Assembly (NCBI GenBank): GCA_016234115.1
Contig: JACRHD010000039.1
Coordinates: 1 to 64,000, forward strand
Reading direction: 5' to 3'
DNA length: 64,000 nucleotides
Source: Nitrospirota bacterium
Lineage (GTDB): Bacteria; Nitrospirota; Thermodesulfovibrionia; UBA6902
Shown: positions 23,458 through 31,362 of the stretch, in pieces
How the letters are laid out: each line of letters opens with the position of its first letter
Numbering within the stretch: position 1 is the stretch's first letter
Notes under the pieces: generated by a model
What the model saw: only the letters and a program-made list of their open reading frames with translations
The model's database searches: none
What the model was told of the DNA's origin: nothing
Program-made: the position numbers and the translations under genes

Positions 23458-25947
23458 TTATGGTTGTTGAAATGAAAACAGGAGCTTCAGGTTTCTGATT
23501 TCATCTTTGATGCCCTTTACTTCCCTGAAGACACTGTCCCAATATGTCCGCACCTGATAGGGCGCCTCTGCAGGGGCAGGTCTTAAAACTGTTCCTGCCG
23601 GAAGGCTTACCGTTACCGCGCCGTCGATATCCGTTCTGAAAAGTCTCACGCCCGCGTCCGTATACCGGTCAACGGTCTCCTTATGCGGATGGCCGTATAA
23701 ATTATTCTTTCCGACACTCATAACGGCAATCCGGGGACCGACCGCCTTCAAAAAGGCCGGGGAGCTCGACGTCCTGCCGCCGTGATGGGGGACCTTGATG
23801 ACATTGCTTTTCAGCCATTCCCCTAATGACGCCAGGTCCGTTTCCGCCTCGGCCTCGATGTCCCCGGTAAAAAGGAAGGCGGCCTTGCCCGACTCAATTT
23901 TCAAAACCAGTGACGCGCTGTTTTCATCGGAGAACACGCCGTGGTCGGAACCTGAAAAGAAATCATCATATGGATGGAGCGCGTAAATCCCATAGCTTTC
24001 AGATATAAGGGCGTCCCCACGCCTGATGACCCTGCCGGGTATCTTCATTGCCTCCATCTTGCTGAAAAATTCCAGGGACTCACCGGTCTTTCTGCCGTTG
24101 AGCCAGATCTGCCCGACCCTGAAATTATCCATGAGGTAGATAAGGCCCCCGTAATGATCGGGGTGCGGGTGCGTTGATACGATATAGTCGATGCCTTTTA
24201 TCCCCCGGGACCACAAATACGGCGCAATGACGTCTCTCCCCATATCCGGCTGCCGCGTCCCCCCGTCGATCAACATTGTTTTGTTGTCGGGCAGGCGTAT
24301 AAATGCCGCGTCTCCCTGTCCGACATCCAGGAAGGTAACGCTTAAACCACCGCGGGAAAAATAAGGGGTCAGCAGGTAAACGGATACGACAAGGACAAAG
24401 GGAATGAATCGCGCTGCCTGCCGGCCCCCGGACTCCGGCCCCCGGACTCTAATATGTTTTAAGGCAAATATCAGTGAAAGATAATACAGCGTTATCATAA
24501 TAAACGACGGATTGGGGACGTGGGAATTCGCGAAGGGGATTTTCGAAAGGGACTTTATCAACCATAAGGTGAAAAGTGTGAGCGCGTCCGTTATCCTGCC
24601 TAACGGCATGGCGGGCATGTCGAATAACAGCGCGATGAAAGACGAGAAGAAACCGAGGGGGAGGATTATAAAGCAGACAAGAGGCGTCACCATCAGATTG
24701 GCAACAGGAGAGATCAGGGGAAATTGCTTGAATGAAAGGGCGACAAGGGGCGCAACACCAAGCACGGCGGCAACAGTCATCCGCGTCCCGCTTATTGCCT
24801 TCTGAAATATCGACGCCGGCAGCCCGCCCTGTCTGTGCCCTGTGCCCTGCGCCCTGCGCTCCTTTTCCCGCTGCGCGGCATATCCGATGGAAATTACCGC
24901 TATAAACGACAACTGAAATGAAAGATCAAAGAGCGCCCCCGGCTGCCACAGGAGAATAATGAAGGCGGCGATTGCAAGGGAATTCAGCCACCGGTCTCTT
25001 CTCCCTGAAAAAAGCGCAAGCATATAAATGGAGATCATGATCAGGGAACGTACGGCAGGCGTGCTCATGCCGGATATGAAAGCGTAAAGGACCAATACGG
25101 GCAAAGAGGTCAAAACGGCAATTTGAGAAGGGGTCACATACTGGGTCATGCGGGTGAGCATTTCTTCCGGCAGGGCCTTCACGACGGCCTTGACGGCAGT
25201 GAAAATAATAAACGCGAGCAGCCCGAAGTGGGCGCCTGATATGCTGAGGAGATGCGCGAGGCCCGTCACGCTGAAGGCGTCCCTGATTTCCCGGCTTATT
25301 CCGGCAGTGAGTCCGGGAATCATCGCTTTGTGCAGCGCCGCGCTGTCAGGTGAAAGGGTGTTGTCCATGACATTGCCGAGTCGCCGGCGCGTGTCCATCA
25401 GCAGGGCCGTCAAACTGTATTTCCCCGTCATAATTTGAAGCCTGTCGGCATGTCCGAGCGCGACAATTCCGTCCTTCATCAGGTCGTATGAATAAACGCC
25501 GGGATTATGAAGGACGCGGGGGCCGTGTAATTTCACTTCAGCGCGGACCCTGTCGCCGCCGGCGGGAAAAAGGTCTTTACCGGCAATGTCTTTCAGCGGC
25601 AGGTAAAGCCTGATCCTGCCGGGGACATGTTTCCCGTCTATCGAGACACTGTCAAGAGTGAACCGGAGGTTGCCGTCCGACGCCTCCGGGACGTCGATGA
25701 TATCGCCTTCCACAACCGGCTTCGTATTGCGCAATTCCACCCCGGGGAGTGTCACATGACGGGTGAAGCCGTAAAAGATACCGGCCGCAGCGATACAGAT
25801 AAAAAGAGCGGTCTTCTTTATGTCCCTGCTCCGGATAAAAATACCGAAGCCTGCCGATATAAAGCCGGCAATGATCGAAAGCGGGAAAAAGCGGTAGAAG
25901 TGAAATCCGAGAATCCCCGCTATGAAAGCAATTGCAGTCAAGATCAT
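23458..25947 (-). CDS. comEC: DNA internalization competence protein ComEC/Rec2
   Basis: An 829-residue membrane channel for uptake of single-stranded DNA. The N-terminal soluble domain is followed by the multi-pass Competence domain (about 190-550, including HLLSISGAHFGLLAF and SGMSTPAVRSLIMI) and a C-terminal metallo-beta-lactamase-like domain (DVGQGDAAFIR, STHPHPDHYGG, VPHHGGRTSSS). With the pilus ATPase in the preceding cluster it suggests natural transformation. Two repeat tracts are translated in frame: around residues 363-373 (RRAQGTGHRQGG) and 500-510 (RVRGPESGGR), both in hydrophilic loops between membrane segments. Confidence 0.95.
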   Translation of the reverse strand: MILTAIAFIAGILGFHFYRFFPLSIIAGFISAGFGIFIRSRDIKKTALFICIAAAGIFYGFTRHVTLPGVELRNTKPVVEGDIIDVPEASDGNLRFTLDSVSIDGKHVPGRIRLYLPLKDIAGKDLFPAGGDRVRAEVKLHGPRVLHNPGVYSYDLMKDGIVALGHADRLQIMTGKYSLTALLMDTRRRLGNVMDNTLSPDSAALHKAMIPGLTAGISREIRDAFSVTGLAHLLSISGAHFGLLAFIIFTAVKAVVKALPEEMLTRMTQYVTPSQIAVLTSLPVLVLYAFISGMSTPAVRSLIMISIYMLALFSGRRDRWLNSLAIAAFIILLWQPGALFDLSFQLSFIAVISIGYAAQREKERRAQGTGHRQGGLPASIFQKAISGTRMTVAAVLGVAPLVALSFKQFPLISPVANLMVTPLVCFIILPLGFFSSFIALLFDMPAMPLGRITDALTLFTLWLIKSLSKIPFANSHVPNPSFIMITLYYLSLIFALKHIRVRGPESGGRQAARFIPFVLVVSVYLLTPYFSRGGLSVTFLDVGQGDAAFIRLPDNKTMLIDGGTRQPDMGRDVIAPYLWSRGIKGIDYIVSTHPHPDHYGGLIYLMDNFRVGQIWLNGRKTGESLEFFSKMEAMKIPGRVIRRGDALISESYGIYALHPYDDFFSGSDHGVFSDENSASLVLKIESGKAAFLFTGDIEAEAETDLASLGEWLKSNVIKVPHHGGRTSSSPAFLKAVGPRIAVMSVGKNNLYGHPHKETVDRYTDAGVRLFRTDIDGAVTVSLPAGTVLRPAPAEAPYQVRTYWDSVFREVKGIKDEIRNLKLLFSFQQP
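24421..24450. repeat. Heptad tract GGCCCCC/GGACTCC inside comEC
   Basis: Units GGCCCCC, GGACTCC, GGCCCCC, GGACTCT in tandem give a 14-bp super-period. It is in frame within comEC. Confidence 0.7.
24831..24860. repeat. Heptad tract CCCTGTG/CCCTGCG inside comEC
   Basis: Four degenerate heptads (CTGTGCC CTGTGCC CTGCGCC CTGCGCT phase) are translated as a basic, Gln-rich loop of ComEC. Confidence 0.75.
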
Positions 25948-26031
25948 GATGTTTTGATTACGCGTTACGAGCCTGAATAACTCCTTAAGCCGTCACCCCA
26001 GGAACCTTTGTTCTATATTATACACACGTCT

Positions 26032-26069
26032 GTATCTTGTATCTTGCGACCCGCATCCTGTATTCTGTT
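26032..26069. repeat. Heptad tract GTATCTT/GCATCCT
   Basis: Units GTATCTT, GTATCTT, GCGACCC, GCATCCT, GTATTCT in tandem, a single arm just upstream of the NTPase start. Confidence 0.7.
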
Positions 26070-26076
26070 AGTAATA

Positions 26077-26658
26077 ATGACGGCAGAAGGACCCCTTAAA
26101 ATCATCTCCGTAGCAGGAGCGCACAGCGGAGTCGGGAAGACTTCTCTGTGTTCAATACTGCTTAAGGACCTGAAGGGGTACGGGGCGATCAAGTTCACAA
26201 AGACGGCCCTTTATACTTCTGTTGTGGACGATGAGAGGGTTCTCTGCGAGCCGGGCAAGGACACACAGGTCTACCTTGAATCCGGGGCCGAAAGGGTCGT
26301 CTGGGTGCAGAGCCCTGGTGGGGATGAGCTTGAAGAGGCCCTGGATATAGCGTTGACGCGAATGGCCGGTCTTAAGGGTGTTGTAATTGAAGGCAACAGC
26401 CCGCTCAGGTTTTTGAGACCCGATCTGGCGATATTTCTCGTTCAGGAAGAAGGCCGGACCAAACCTTCGGCTGAGGCCGCAGGCGGAAGGGCCGATATCA
26501 TAATAATTAATTCTGAAAAAGAGATTAAGGATACGATGCTTTCAGCCGAAATATTACAGAAAGGCGCAAAAGTTTTCAGGATTAACGCGGTCGGTAAAAA
26601 AGGGGAAATTGACAAATTCCTCGCCTATGTCAGAGAATATATAAAATTCGCAGAGTAG
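26077..26658 (+). CDS. P-loop NTPase, MobB-like
   Basis: A 193-residue soluble protein. Walker A AGAHSGVGKTSLCS lies near the N-terminus and VVIEGNSPLRFLRPDLAIFL corresponds to the Walker B strand and following loop. The family resembles MobB (molybdopterin-guanine dinucleotide synthesis adaptor) and related SIMIBI NTPases; since no molybdenum-cofactor gene is adjacent, the role is open. I start at the ATG at 26077, because the open frame to 26008 would add 23 residues of translated heptad repeat (HTSVSCILRPASCILL). Confidence 0.7.
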   Translation: MTAEGPLKIISVAGAHSGVGKTSLCSILLKDLKGYGAIKFTKTALYTSVVDDERVLCEPGKDTQVYLESGAERVVWVQSPGGDELEEALDIALTRMAGLKGVVIEGNSPLRFLRPDLAIFLVQEEGRTKPSAEAAGGRADIIIINSEKEIKDTMLSAEILQKGAKVFRINAVGKKGEIDKFLAYVREYIKFAE

Positions 26659-26662
26659 GGCA

Positions 26663-26705
26663 ACCCTTCAGGGTCGCTTTTGCAAGGCTGAAGCCTCGCC
26701 CTGCG
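26663..26705. repeat. Short GTAGGGC-framed repeat
   Basis: GGGCAACCCTTCAGGGTCGC followed by GCAAGGCTGAAGCCTCGCCC: two small stem-forming words in the GTAGGGGC-framed style, between the NTPase and ccsA. Confidence 0.45.
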
Positions 26706-26744
26706 TTTTCTGTGTTATACCAATTATTGTAAGGAGCCGGAACA

Positions 26745-27572
26745 TTGCAGATTGAGACAAATGTCCTTCTTTTTGAATTTGCGCTGACCTTTTACCTGCT
26801 TGCCACAATCTCCGGCGTAATCGAGATTTTCAGGGGAAAGAAAGACACATCCAGGGCGGCCCTGTATCTGGCGATAACCGGTTTTGTCTTTCATACCGCG
26901 AATATCATAGTGAGGTATATTGAGGGCGGGCACATTCCCGTAACCAACATGCATGAGGCGACCTCTTTCCTGTCGTGGAGCGTGCTCGTGCTTTTTTTCT
27001 TTCATGAATTCAAATATAAACTCAAGCTCCTCAGCTCTTTCATCATGCCGATTGTCTTTCTCATCATGTTCTCTTCCTCTGTTTTCCCGAGGGAGATAAA
27101 GGCGTTAAGCCCGGCCCTTCAGAGCTACTGGTTCGGGATACACGTAATTCTCGCATTTCTGGGAGACGCCGCCTTTGCGATGGCATGCGGTATCGGCGTG
27201 ATGTATCTTGTTCAGGAGAGAAATGTTAAATCAAAACACCTCAGCAGGCTCTTCCAGAAGCTGCCGAGTCTTCAGACCCTCGATGAGATAAATTACCATC
27301 TGATAACGCTGGGTTTTCCGCTGTTGACCCTCGCAATGATATCGGGGGTGGTATGGGCGAATTCTGCGTGGGGGTCTTACTGGAGATGGGACCCCAAGGA
27401 AGTATGGTCTTTGATAACCTGGCTTATTTATGCCCTGGTGCTTCACCTGAGGCTGACTGTAGGATGGAGCGGCAAAAAGGCGGCCATCCTCTCAATCGCC
27501 GGGTTTTTAGTAGTTATATTCGCGTTCTTCGGTGTAACGCTTATTTTGAAAGGAAGCCATGTCTTTCCCTAA
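26745..27572 (+). CDS. ccsA: Cytochrome c assembly protein CcsA (HemX-like)
   Basis: A 275-residue membrane protein with about eight helices. The tryptophan-rich haem-handling motif is WGSYWRWDPKEVWSLITWL, with conserved His residues in flanking helices (FHTANIIVR, HVILAF, HLRL). In system II cytochrome c biogenesis it passes haem to apocytochromes; next to hemA it is often called HemX. Start is a TTG at 26745 with AAGGAG 8 nt upstream; no ATG lies nearby in frame. It is the first gene of a ccsA-hemA-hemC set. Confidence 0.9.
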   Translation: MQIETNVLLFEFALTFYLLATISGVIEIFRGKKDTSRAALYLAITGFVFHTANIIVRYIEGGHIPVTNMHEATSFLSWSVLVLFFFHEFKYKLKLLSSFIMPIVFLIMFSSSVFPREIKALSPALQSYWFGIHVILAFLGDAAFAMACGIGVMYLVQERNVKSKHLSRLFQKLPSLQTLDEINYHLITLGFPLLTLAMISGVVWANSAWGSYWRWDPKEVWSLITWLIYALVLHLRLTVGWSGKKAAILSIAGFLVVIFAFFGVTLILKGSHVFP

Positions 27573-27662
27573 GGGTTCAAGGGTCCAAGGGTGCAAGGGT
27601 TCAAGGGGAAAGACTTTTGCCGTTACCCTCGAACCCTCGAACCCTCGAACCCTCGGACCCTT
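27571..27662. repeat. Inverted AAGGGTTC-type (period 8) repeat element
   Basis: Left arm AAGGGTTC, AAGGGTCC, AAGGGTGC, AAGGGTTC; right arm ACCCTCGAACCCTCGAACCC and onward. It lies in the short gap between ccsA and hemA. Confidence 0.8.
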
Positions 27663-27671
27663 GTATTTGTT

Positions 27672-28955
27672 ATGAACATCCTGGTAATCGGACTGAACCA
27701 CAAGACAGCGCCAATAGAAGTGAGAGAAAAGGTCGCTTTTGCCGGGCCTAAACTTCAGGAGGCGATCCATATGCTGAAGGGTTCCGGGGCCGTGAAAGAG
27801 AGCATCATCCTTTCCACATGCAACAGGGTCGAGATATACGCGGGCGTAAGCGACGTCGATTCAGGCGTTGAAAACGTAAAAGGCTTCATCTCCGAGTTTC
27901 ATAAGGTAAAGAGAGACTTGCTGGACAAATCGCTTTACATCCATAAAGGCACCGACGCGATAAGGCATATGTACCGCGTGGCGTCAAGCCTCGACTCAAT
28001 GGTGGTGGGCGAACCGCAGATACTGGGCCAGTTGAAAGACGCCTTTGACGCGGCATTGAAGAACAGGTCCACAGGCGTCATTCTCAATAAACTGATGAGG
28101 AAGTCCGTCTCGGTTGCAAAGCGCATCCGGACGGAAACGAGGATCGCGGAAAGCGCGGTGAGCATCAGCTTTGCCGCCGTAGAGCTCGCAAAAAAGATAT
28201 TTGACGACCTGTCCACAAAGTCTTTTATGCTTATCGGCGCGGGAGAGATGGCGGAGCTGGCTGCCCGGCATCTGATAAACAGCGGGGTGAAAGGCGTTTA
28301 TATTACCAACCGCACAATCGCAAGGGCGGAGGAGCTTGCCCTGGAGTTCCACGGCACGGTCGTGCCTTTCGAGAATTTTGTCCGGGAGCTGATACATACC
28401 GACATCGTAATCTGCTCGACGGGCGCGCCCAACTATATACTGCTCAGAGAACAGGTGCAGAAGTTAATGAAGGAGCGGAAGCAGAGGCAGGTGTTTATCA
28501 TCGATATCTCGGTGCCGCGCAATATCGATCCGCAGATTAACGAGATCGACAACGTTTACCTGTACGATGTGGACAGCCTTCAGGGGATTGTGGACACGAA
28601 TATTCAGGAAAGGGCCAGGGAGGCCGAAAAGGCGGAACAGATTGTGGATGAAGAGATCGGCTCGTTCCTGAAATGGCAGGACTCCCTGACTGCCACCTCG
28701 ACCATCGTGGCCTTGCGCAACAAGGCGGAGGAGATAAGAAAGTCGGAGCTGGAAAAGGTCCTCAAAAAACTCGGCCCGATGGAAGAGGAAAAGATAAAAG
28801 CAATTGAGTACCTGACCGCATCCATCGTCAACAAGCTCATACATCCTCCCACTGTCGCGCTTAAGGCGGCCAATGACGACAAGGAAGAGATGCTGGACGT
28901 CGTGCAAAAATTATTTCAACTGGACATAGAGAAAGGGAAAAATGAAGAAACATAA
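27672..28955 (+). CDS. hemA: Glutamyl-tRNA reductase HemA
   Basis: A 427-residue enzyme reducing glutamyl-tRNA to glutamate-1-semialdehyde, the first committed step of C5 tetrapyrrole synthesis. The N-terminal domain carries the catalytic Cys in [13 protein letters not shown] and [13 protein letters not shown]. The NADPH domain has [15 protein letters not shown], and a C-terminal dimerisation helix bundle follows. I use the ATG at 27672 ([20 protein letters not shown]), the usual HemA N-terminus; the open frame to 27591 is translated repeat. It overlaps hemC by 14 bp. Confidence 0.95.
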   Translation: MNILVIGLNHKTAPIEVREKVAFAGPKLQEAIHMLKGSGAVKESIILSTCNRVEIYAGVSDVDSGVENVKGFISEFHKVKRDLLDKSLYIHKGTDAIRHMYRVASSLDSMVVGEPQILGQLKDAFDAALKNRSTGVILNKLMRKSVSVAKRIRTETRIAESAVSISFAAVELAKKIFDDLSTKSFMLIGAGEMAELAARHLINSGVKGVYITNRTIARAEELALEFHGTVVPFENFVRELIHTDIVICSTGAPNYILLREQVQKLMKERKQRQVFIIDISVPRNIDPQINEIDNVYLYDVDSLQGIVDTNIQERAREAEKAEQIVDEEIGSFLKWQDSLTATSTIVALRNKAEEIRKSELEKVLKKLGPMEEEKIKAIEYLTASIVNKLIHPPTVALKAANDDKEEMLDVVQKLFQLDIEKGKNEET

Positions 28956-29958
28956 AATAATCATCGCGACACGGGGGAGCAAGCTCGCCCTCTGGCAGGC
29001 GGAATGGGTAAAGGCGCAGCTTGAAAAAAACAATGAGGACATCGAGGTCGAGCTGAAAAAAATCAAGACGACCGGAGACAAGATACTTGACGTGCCGCTT
29101 GCCAAGGTCGGCGGCAAGGGACTATTCGTGAAGGAAATCGAAGACACCCTTCTTAACAAAAAGGCGGACCTCGCGGTGCACAGTATGAAAGATGTTCCGA
29201 CAGAATTGCCCGAAGGCCTTCATCTGTCGGCCATCTGCAAAAGGGAAGACCCGAGGGACGCGTTTATAACGGCAATTTCAAATTTCAAATTTCAAATTTC
29301 AAATTTTAAAAGTCTGCCGAAGGGCGCTCATGTCGGCACCAGCAGTTTAAGAAGGATTTGTCAGCTCTTGAATAAAAGGCCCGACCTCAGGATTACCCAG
29401 CTCCGGGGGAATCTCGATACCCGCCTGAGGAAGCTCGATGAAGGACAGTTCGATGCGATCATCCTGGCGGCGGCAGGGGTAAAGAGACTCGGCCTTGAAA
29501 AAAGAATTACTGAAATCTTCCCGTCCTCAATGAGTCTTCCGGCCATAGGACAGGGCGCTGTAGGCATTGAATGCAGAGTCAATGATGAGTTGATAAACAA
29601 ACTTCTGAAGAAGCTGAACCACAAACCGACCTCCGTTTGCGTCAGGGCTGAGCGCGCCTTCCTGAAGAAGCTGGAAGGCGGCTGCCAGGTCCCGATCGGG
29701 GCTTATGCGAGAATAGAAAAGACAGGGGCAAGGGGCAAGGGGCAAGGGGCAGGGAAAACCTCGTCGCTGATAATCAATGGGCTTGTGGGGAGCCTGGACG
29801 GAAAGACACTGATTAAAGGTTCCAGAAGGGGAAAACCCGAAGACGCGGAGCTTCTCGGGACAAAACTAGCCGAGGCGCTGCTTTCAAAAGGCGCGGGTGA
29901 AATACTTGCCGAGGTCTACGGCAAAGGACACGCGACTTATTCAGGGATCCAGCCGTAA
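28942..29958 (+). CDS. hemC: Porphobilinogen deaminase HemC
   Basis: A 338-residue hydroxymethylbilane synthase, longer than the usual 305-315. Visible landmarks are [60 protein letters not shown], and the dipyrromethane-cofactor Cys in [15 protein letters not shown]. The extra length is explained by two in-frame repeat tracts: FKFQISNFK (about residues 111-123) before the GTSSLRR loop, and [11 protein letters not shown] (about 261-271) after the cofactor Cys. Both sit in surface positions where other HemC proteins have short loops. It is translationally coupled to hemA. Confidence 0.95.
   Translation: MKKHKIIIATRGSKLALWQAEWVKAQLEKNNEDIEVELKKIKTTGDKILDVPLAKVGGKGLFVKEIEDTLLNKKADLAVHSMKDVPTELPEGLHLSAICKREDPRDAFITAISNFKFQISNFKSLPKGAHVGTSSLRRICQLLNKRPDLRITQLRGNLDTRLRKLDEGQFDAIILAAAGVKRLGLEKRITEIFPSSMSLPAIGQGAVGIECRVNDELINKLLKKLNHKPTSVCVRAERAFLKKLEGGCQVPIGAYARIEKTGARGKGQGAGKTSSLIINGLVGSLDGKTLIKGSRRGKPEDAELLGTKLAEALLSKGAGEILAEVYGKGHATYSGIQP
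29274..29308. repeat. AATTTCA heptad repeat inserted in frame in hemC
   Basis: Four to five copies of AATTTCA/AATTTTA (TTTCAAA phase) inside the hemC coding sequence. Confidence 0.85.
29721..29754. repeat. GGGGCAA heptad repeat inserted in frame in hemC
   Basis: Four perfect copies of GGGGCAA in tandem inside hemC, the same unit as the intergenic inverted element at 23373-23454. Confidence 0.85.
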
Positions 29959-29966
29959 TTAAGCGG

Positions 29967-30046
29967 CAAGTAGTCAGTAGTAAGTGGTTAAGGGGAAATG
30001 TGTTAAAGCATATCCCTTAACTGCTTACTACTCGCGACTAACTACA
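29967..30046. repeat. Inverted AAGTAGT heptad element
   Basis: Left arm CAAGTAGTCAGTAGTAAGTG plus GTTAAGGGG; right arm CCCTTAACTGCTTACTACTC plus GCGACTAACTAC. It recurs at 45258-45347. It lies in the 325-bp gap between hemC and the cupredoxin gene, which otherwise holds only the hairpin at 30137-30157. Confidence 0.8.
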
Positions 30047-30136
30047 TATTTGCTCTTTCCTGTATTTTGGAAGCTTCCCCGAAATCAATCCCTTATTTAA
30101 CATGGTAGCGCCCTCATTTACCGGGGGCGGCCTTTT

Positions 30137-30157
30137 CGTCGGGGATAAACCCCGACG
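30137..30157. repeat. CGTCGGGG hairpin repeat
   Basis: CGTCGGGG pairs perfectly with CCCCGACG around ATAAA and is followed by CTAC, again in the GTAGSGGC-framed palindrome style. A second small stem (CGCCC/GGGCG) lies just upstream. Confidence 0.6.
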
Positions 30158-30283
30158 CTACAGTAAGTTGCGAAGATCTGCGGTTTAATACAATTGCAAT
30201 CTTCTTCCCCTGTGATTTGCAGCCGGCTCCCTCGGGTGATATTATTTTATTAAACAATCACTCTGTTGAAAGGAGAAAAGAAG

Positions 30284-30697
30284 ATGAAAATGATTCACCT
30301 GATGATAATATTAATGATTTTTCCCTTACATGTATTTGCGCTCGAGGAAGCCGGGACTCAGGAGGCATATACGGCTGCTGTCGGCGCTGACGGTGTGCAG
30401 CGGGCTGAAATAACGGGAGGAGAATATTTCTTCAGGCCTTCCCATATCATCGTGAAAAAGGATGTCCCGGTTGAAGTGAGCGTGAAGAAAGAATCCGGCA
30501 TAGTTCCTCATAATCTTGTAATCAGCGCTCCTGAAGCGGGAATGGATATAAAGGAGTCGATGAGCTCAGAGACGAAGGCCGTCAGGTTTACTCCCACAAA
30601 GGCCGGTAAGTATCCCTTTTACTGTGACAAGAAACTTCCGTTTGCCAAAAGCCACAGGGAAAAGGGCATGGAAGGCATCTTAGAAGTGACGGAATAA
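30284..30697 (+). CDS. Secreted cupredoxin-like copper protein
   Basis: A 137-residue periplasmic protein. A signal peptide (MKMIHLMIILMIFPLHVFA) is followed by a single cupredoxin fold with FFRPSHIIVKKDVPVEVSV, ligand His in GIVPHNLVI and the C-terminal copper loop YPFYCDKKLPFAKSHREKGM giving Cys, His and Met. A type I (blue) copper site is expected, suggesting electron transfer or copper binding. I start at the ATG at 30284, 8 nt after AGGAG; the frame opens earlier at a TTG within the ribosome binding region. Confidence 0.85.
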   Translation: MKMIHLMIILMIFPLHVFALEEAGTQEAYTAAVGADGVQRAEITGGEYFFRPSHIIVKKDVPVEVSVKKESGIVPHNLVISAPEAGMDIKESMSSETKAVRFTPTKAGKYPFYCDKKLPFAKSHREKGMEGILEVTE

Positions 30698-30809
30698 AGT
30701 GTCATAATAGCTTACAGTTTGCGGCTATAATGCGTAAAAATTCAGGTAATTTTACACTTTTGGCGGATAATAAAAAATACAAACTGCAATTAATCAACAA
30801 GTTACACTT

Positions 30810-30824
30810 TGGCACGAGGTTTGC
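30810..30824 (+). promoter_or_regulatory. Sigma-54 (-24/-12) promoter
   Basis: TTGGCACG-N4-TTGC matches the RpoN consensus exactly (TGGCAC at 30810-30815, TTGC at 30821-30824). Transcription would start near 30836, about 40 nt before the DUF5658 gene. A related word, TTACACTTTTGGC, occurs about 50 bp upstream. Confidence 0.75.
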
Positions 30825-30875
30825 GTCTAAAATAAAAGATAAGACTTGCGTATACTATATGTAAGCGCTGATGCC

Positions 30876-31319
30876 ATGAACGAAGCCGATAACAGCCAGA
30901 GGACCCTTAAGGACAGGAGAAAGTGTCCCACTCCTGTCATAAGCAGGTATACTTTTTGGGGCGGCAGAAGAAAGACCATACGCAGGGAATCCGAAAAAAA
31001 AACGAGCTACTTTGTGGATATCTACAGCACGAGGCTGCTGGTCGCCGTGCTGGTCCTTTTGTCGCTGAGCTGCGTGGATGCGTTTTTGACCCTTTCCCTG
31101 ATAGAAAAAGGCCGCGTTGTGGAAGCCAATCCGATCATGGCTTTTTTCCTTGATCTCGGGGTCTTCCACTTTTCCATGGTGAAATTTGTCATCACTGCGA
31201 TTGCCCTGATTGTGCTCTGTCTTTTCAAAAACGTAAATATCACGCGGATAGCCCTGCCGGTTGCAATAAAGATATATCTTGCTGTTATCATATACGAAAT
31301 ATATCTTTACATGATTTGA
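30876..31319 (+). CDS. DUF5658 family membrane protein
   Basis: A 147-residue protein. The cytoplasmic N-terminal half is basic and polar (RRKCPTPVISRYTFWGGRRK); three membrane segments follow (LLVAVLVLLSLSCVDAFLTL, FSMVKFVITAIALIVLCL, IALPVAIKIYLAVIIYEIYL). The stretch CVDAFLTLSLIEKGRVVEAN with NPIMAFFL is the DUF5658 signature. Function is unknown. I place the start at the ATG at 30876 (MNEADNSQRTLKDRRK); an in-frame TTG at 30846 would also be downstream of the predicted transcription start. Confidence 0.75.
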   Translation: MNEADNSQRTLKDRRKCPTPVISRYTFWGGRRKTIRRESEKKTSYFVDIYSTRLLVAVLVLLSLSCVDAFLTLSLIEKGRVVEANPIMAFFLDLGVFHFSMVKFVITAIALIVLCLFKNVNITRIALPVAIKIYLAVIIYEIYLYMI

Positions 31320-31362
31320 TTTCAGCAACTTCCGACCTTCTGATGATAATCCGGAGAGAGAC

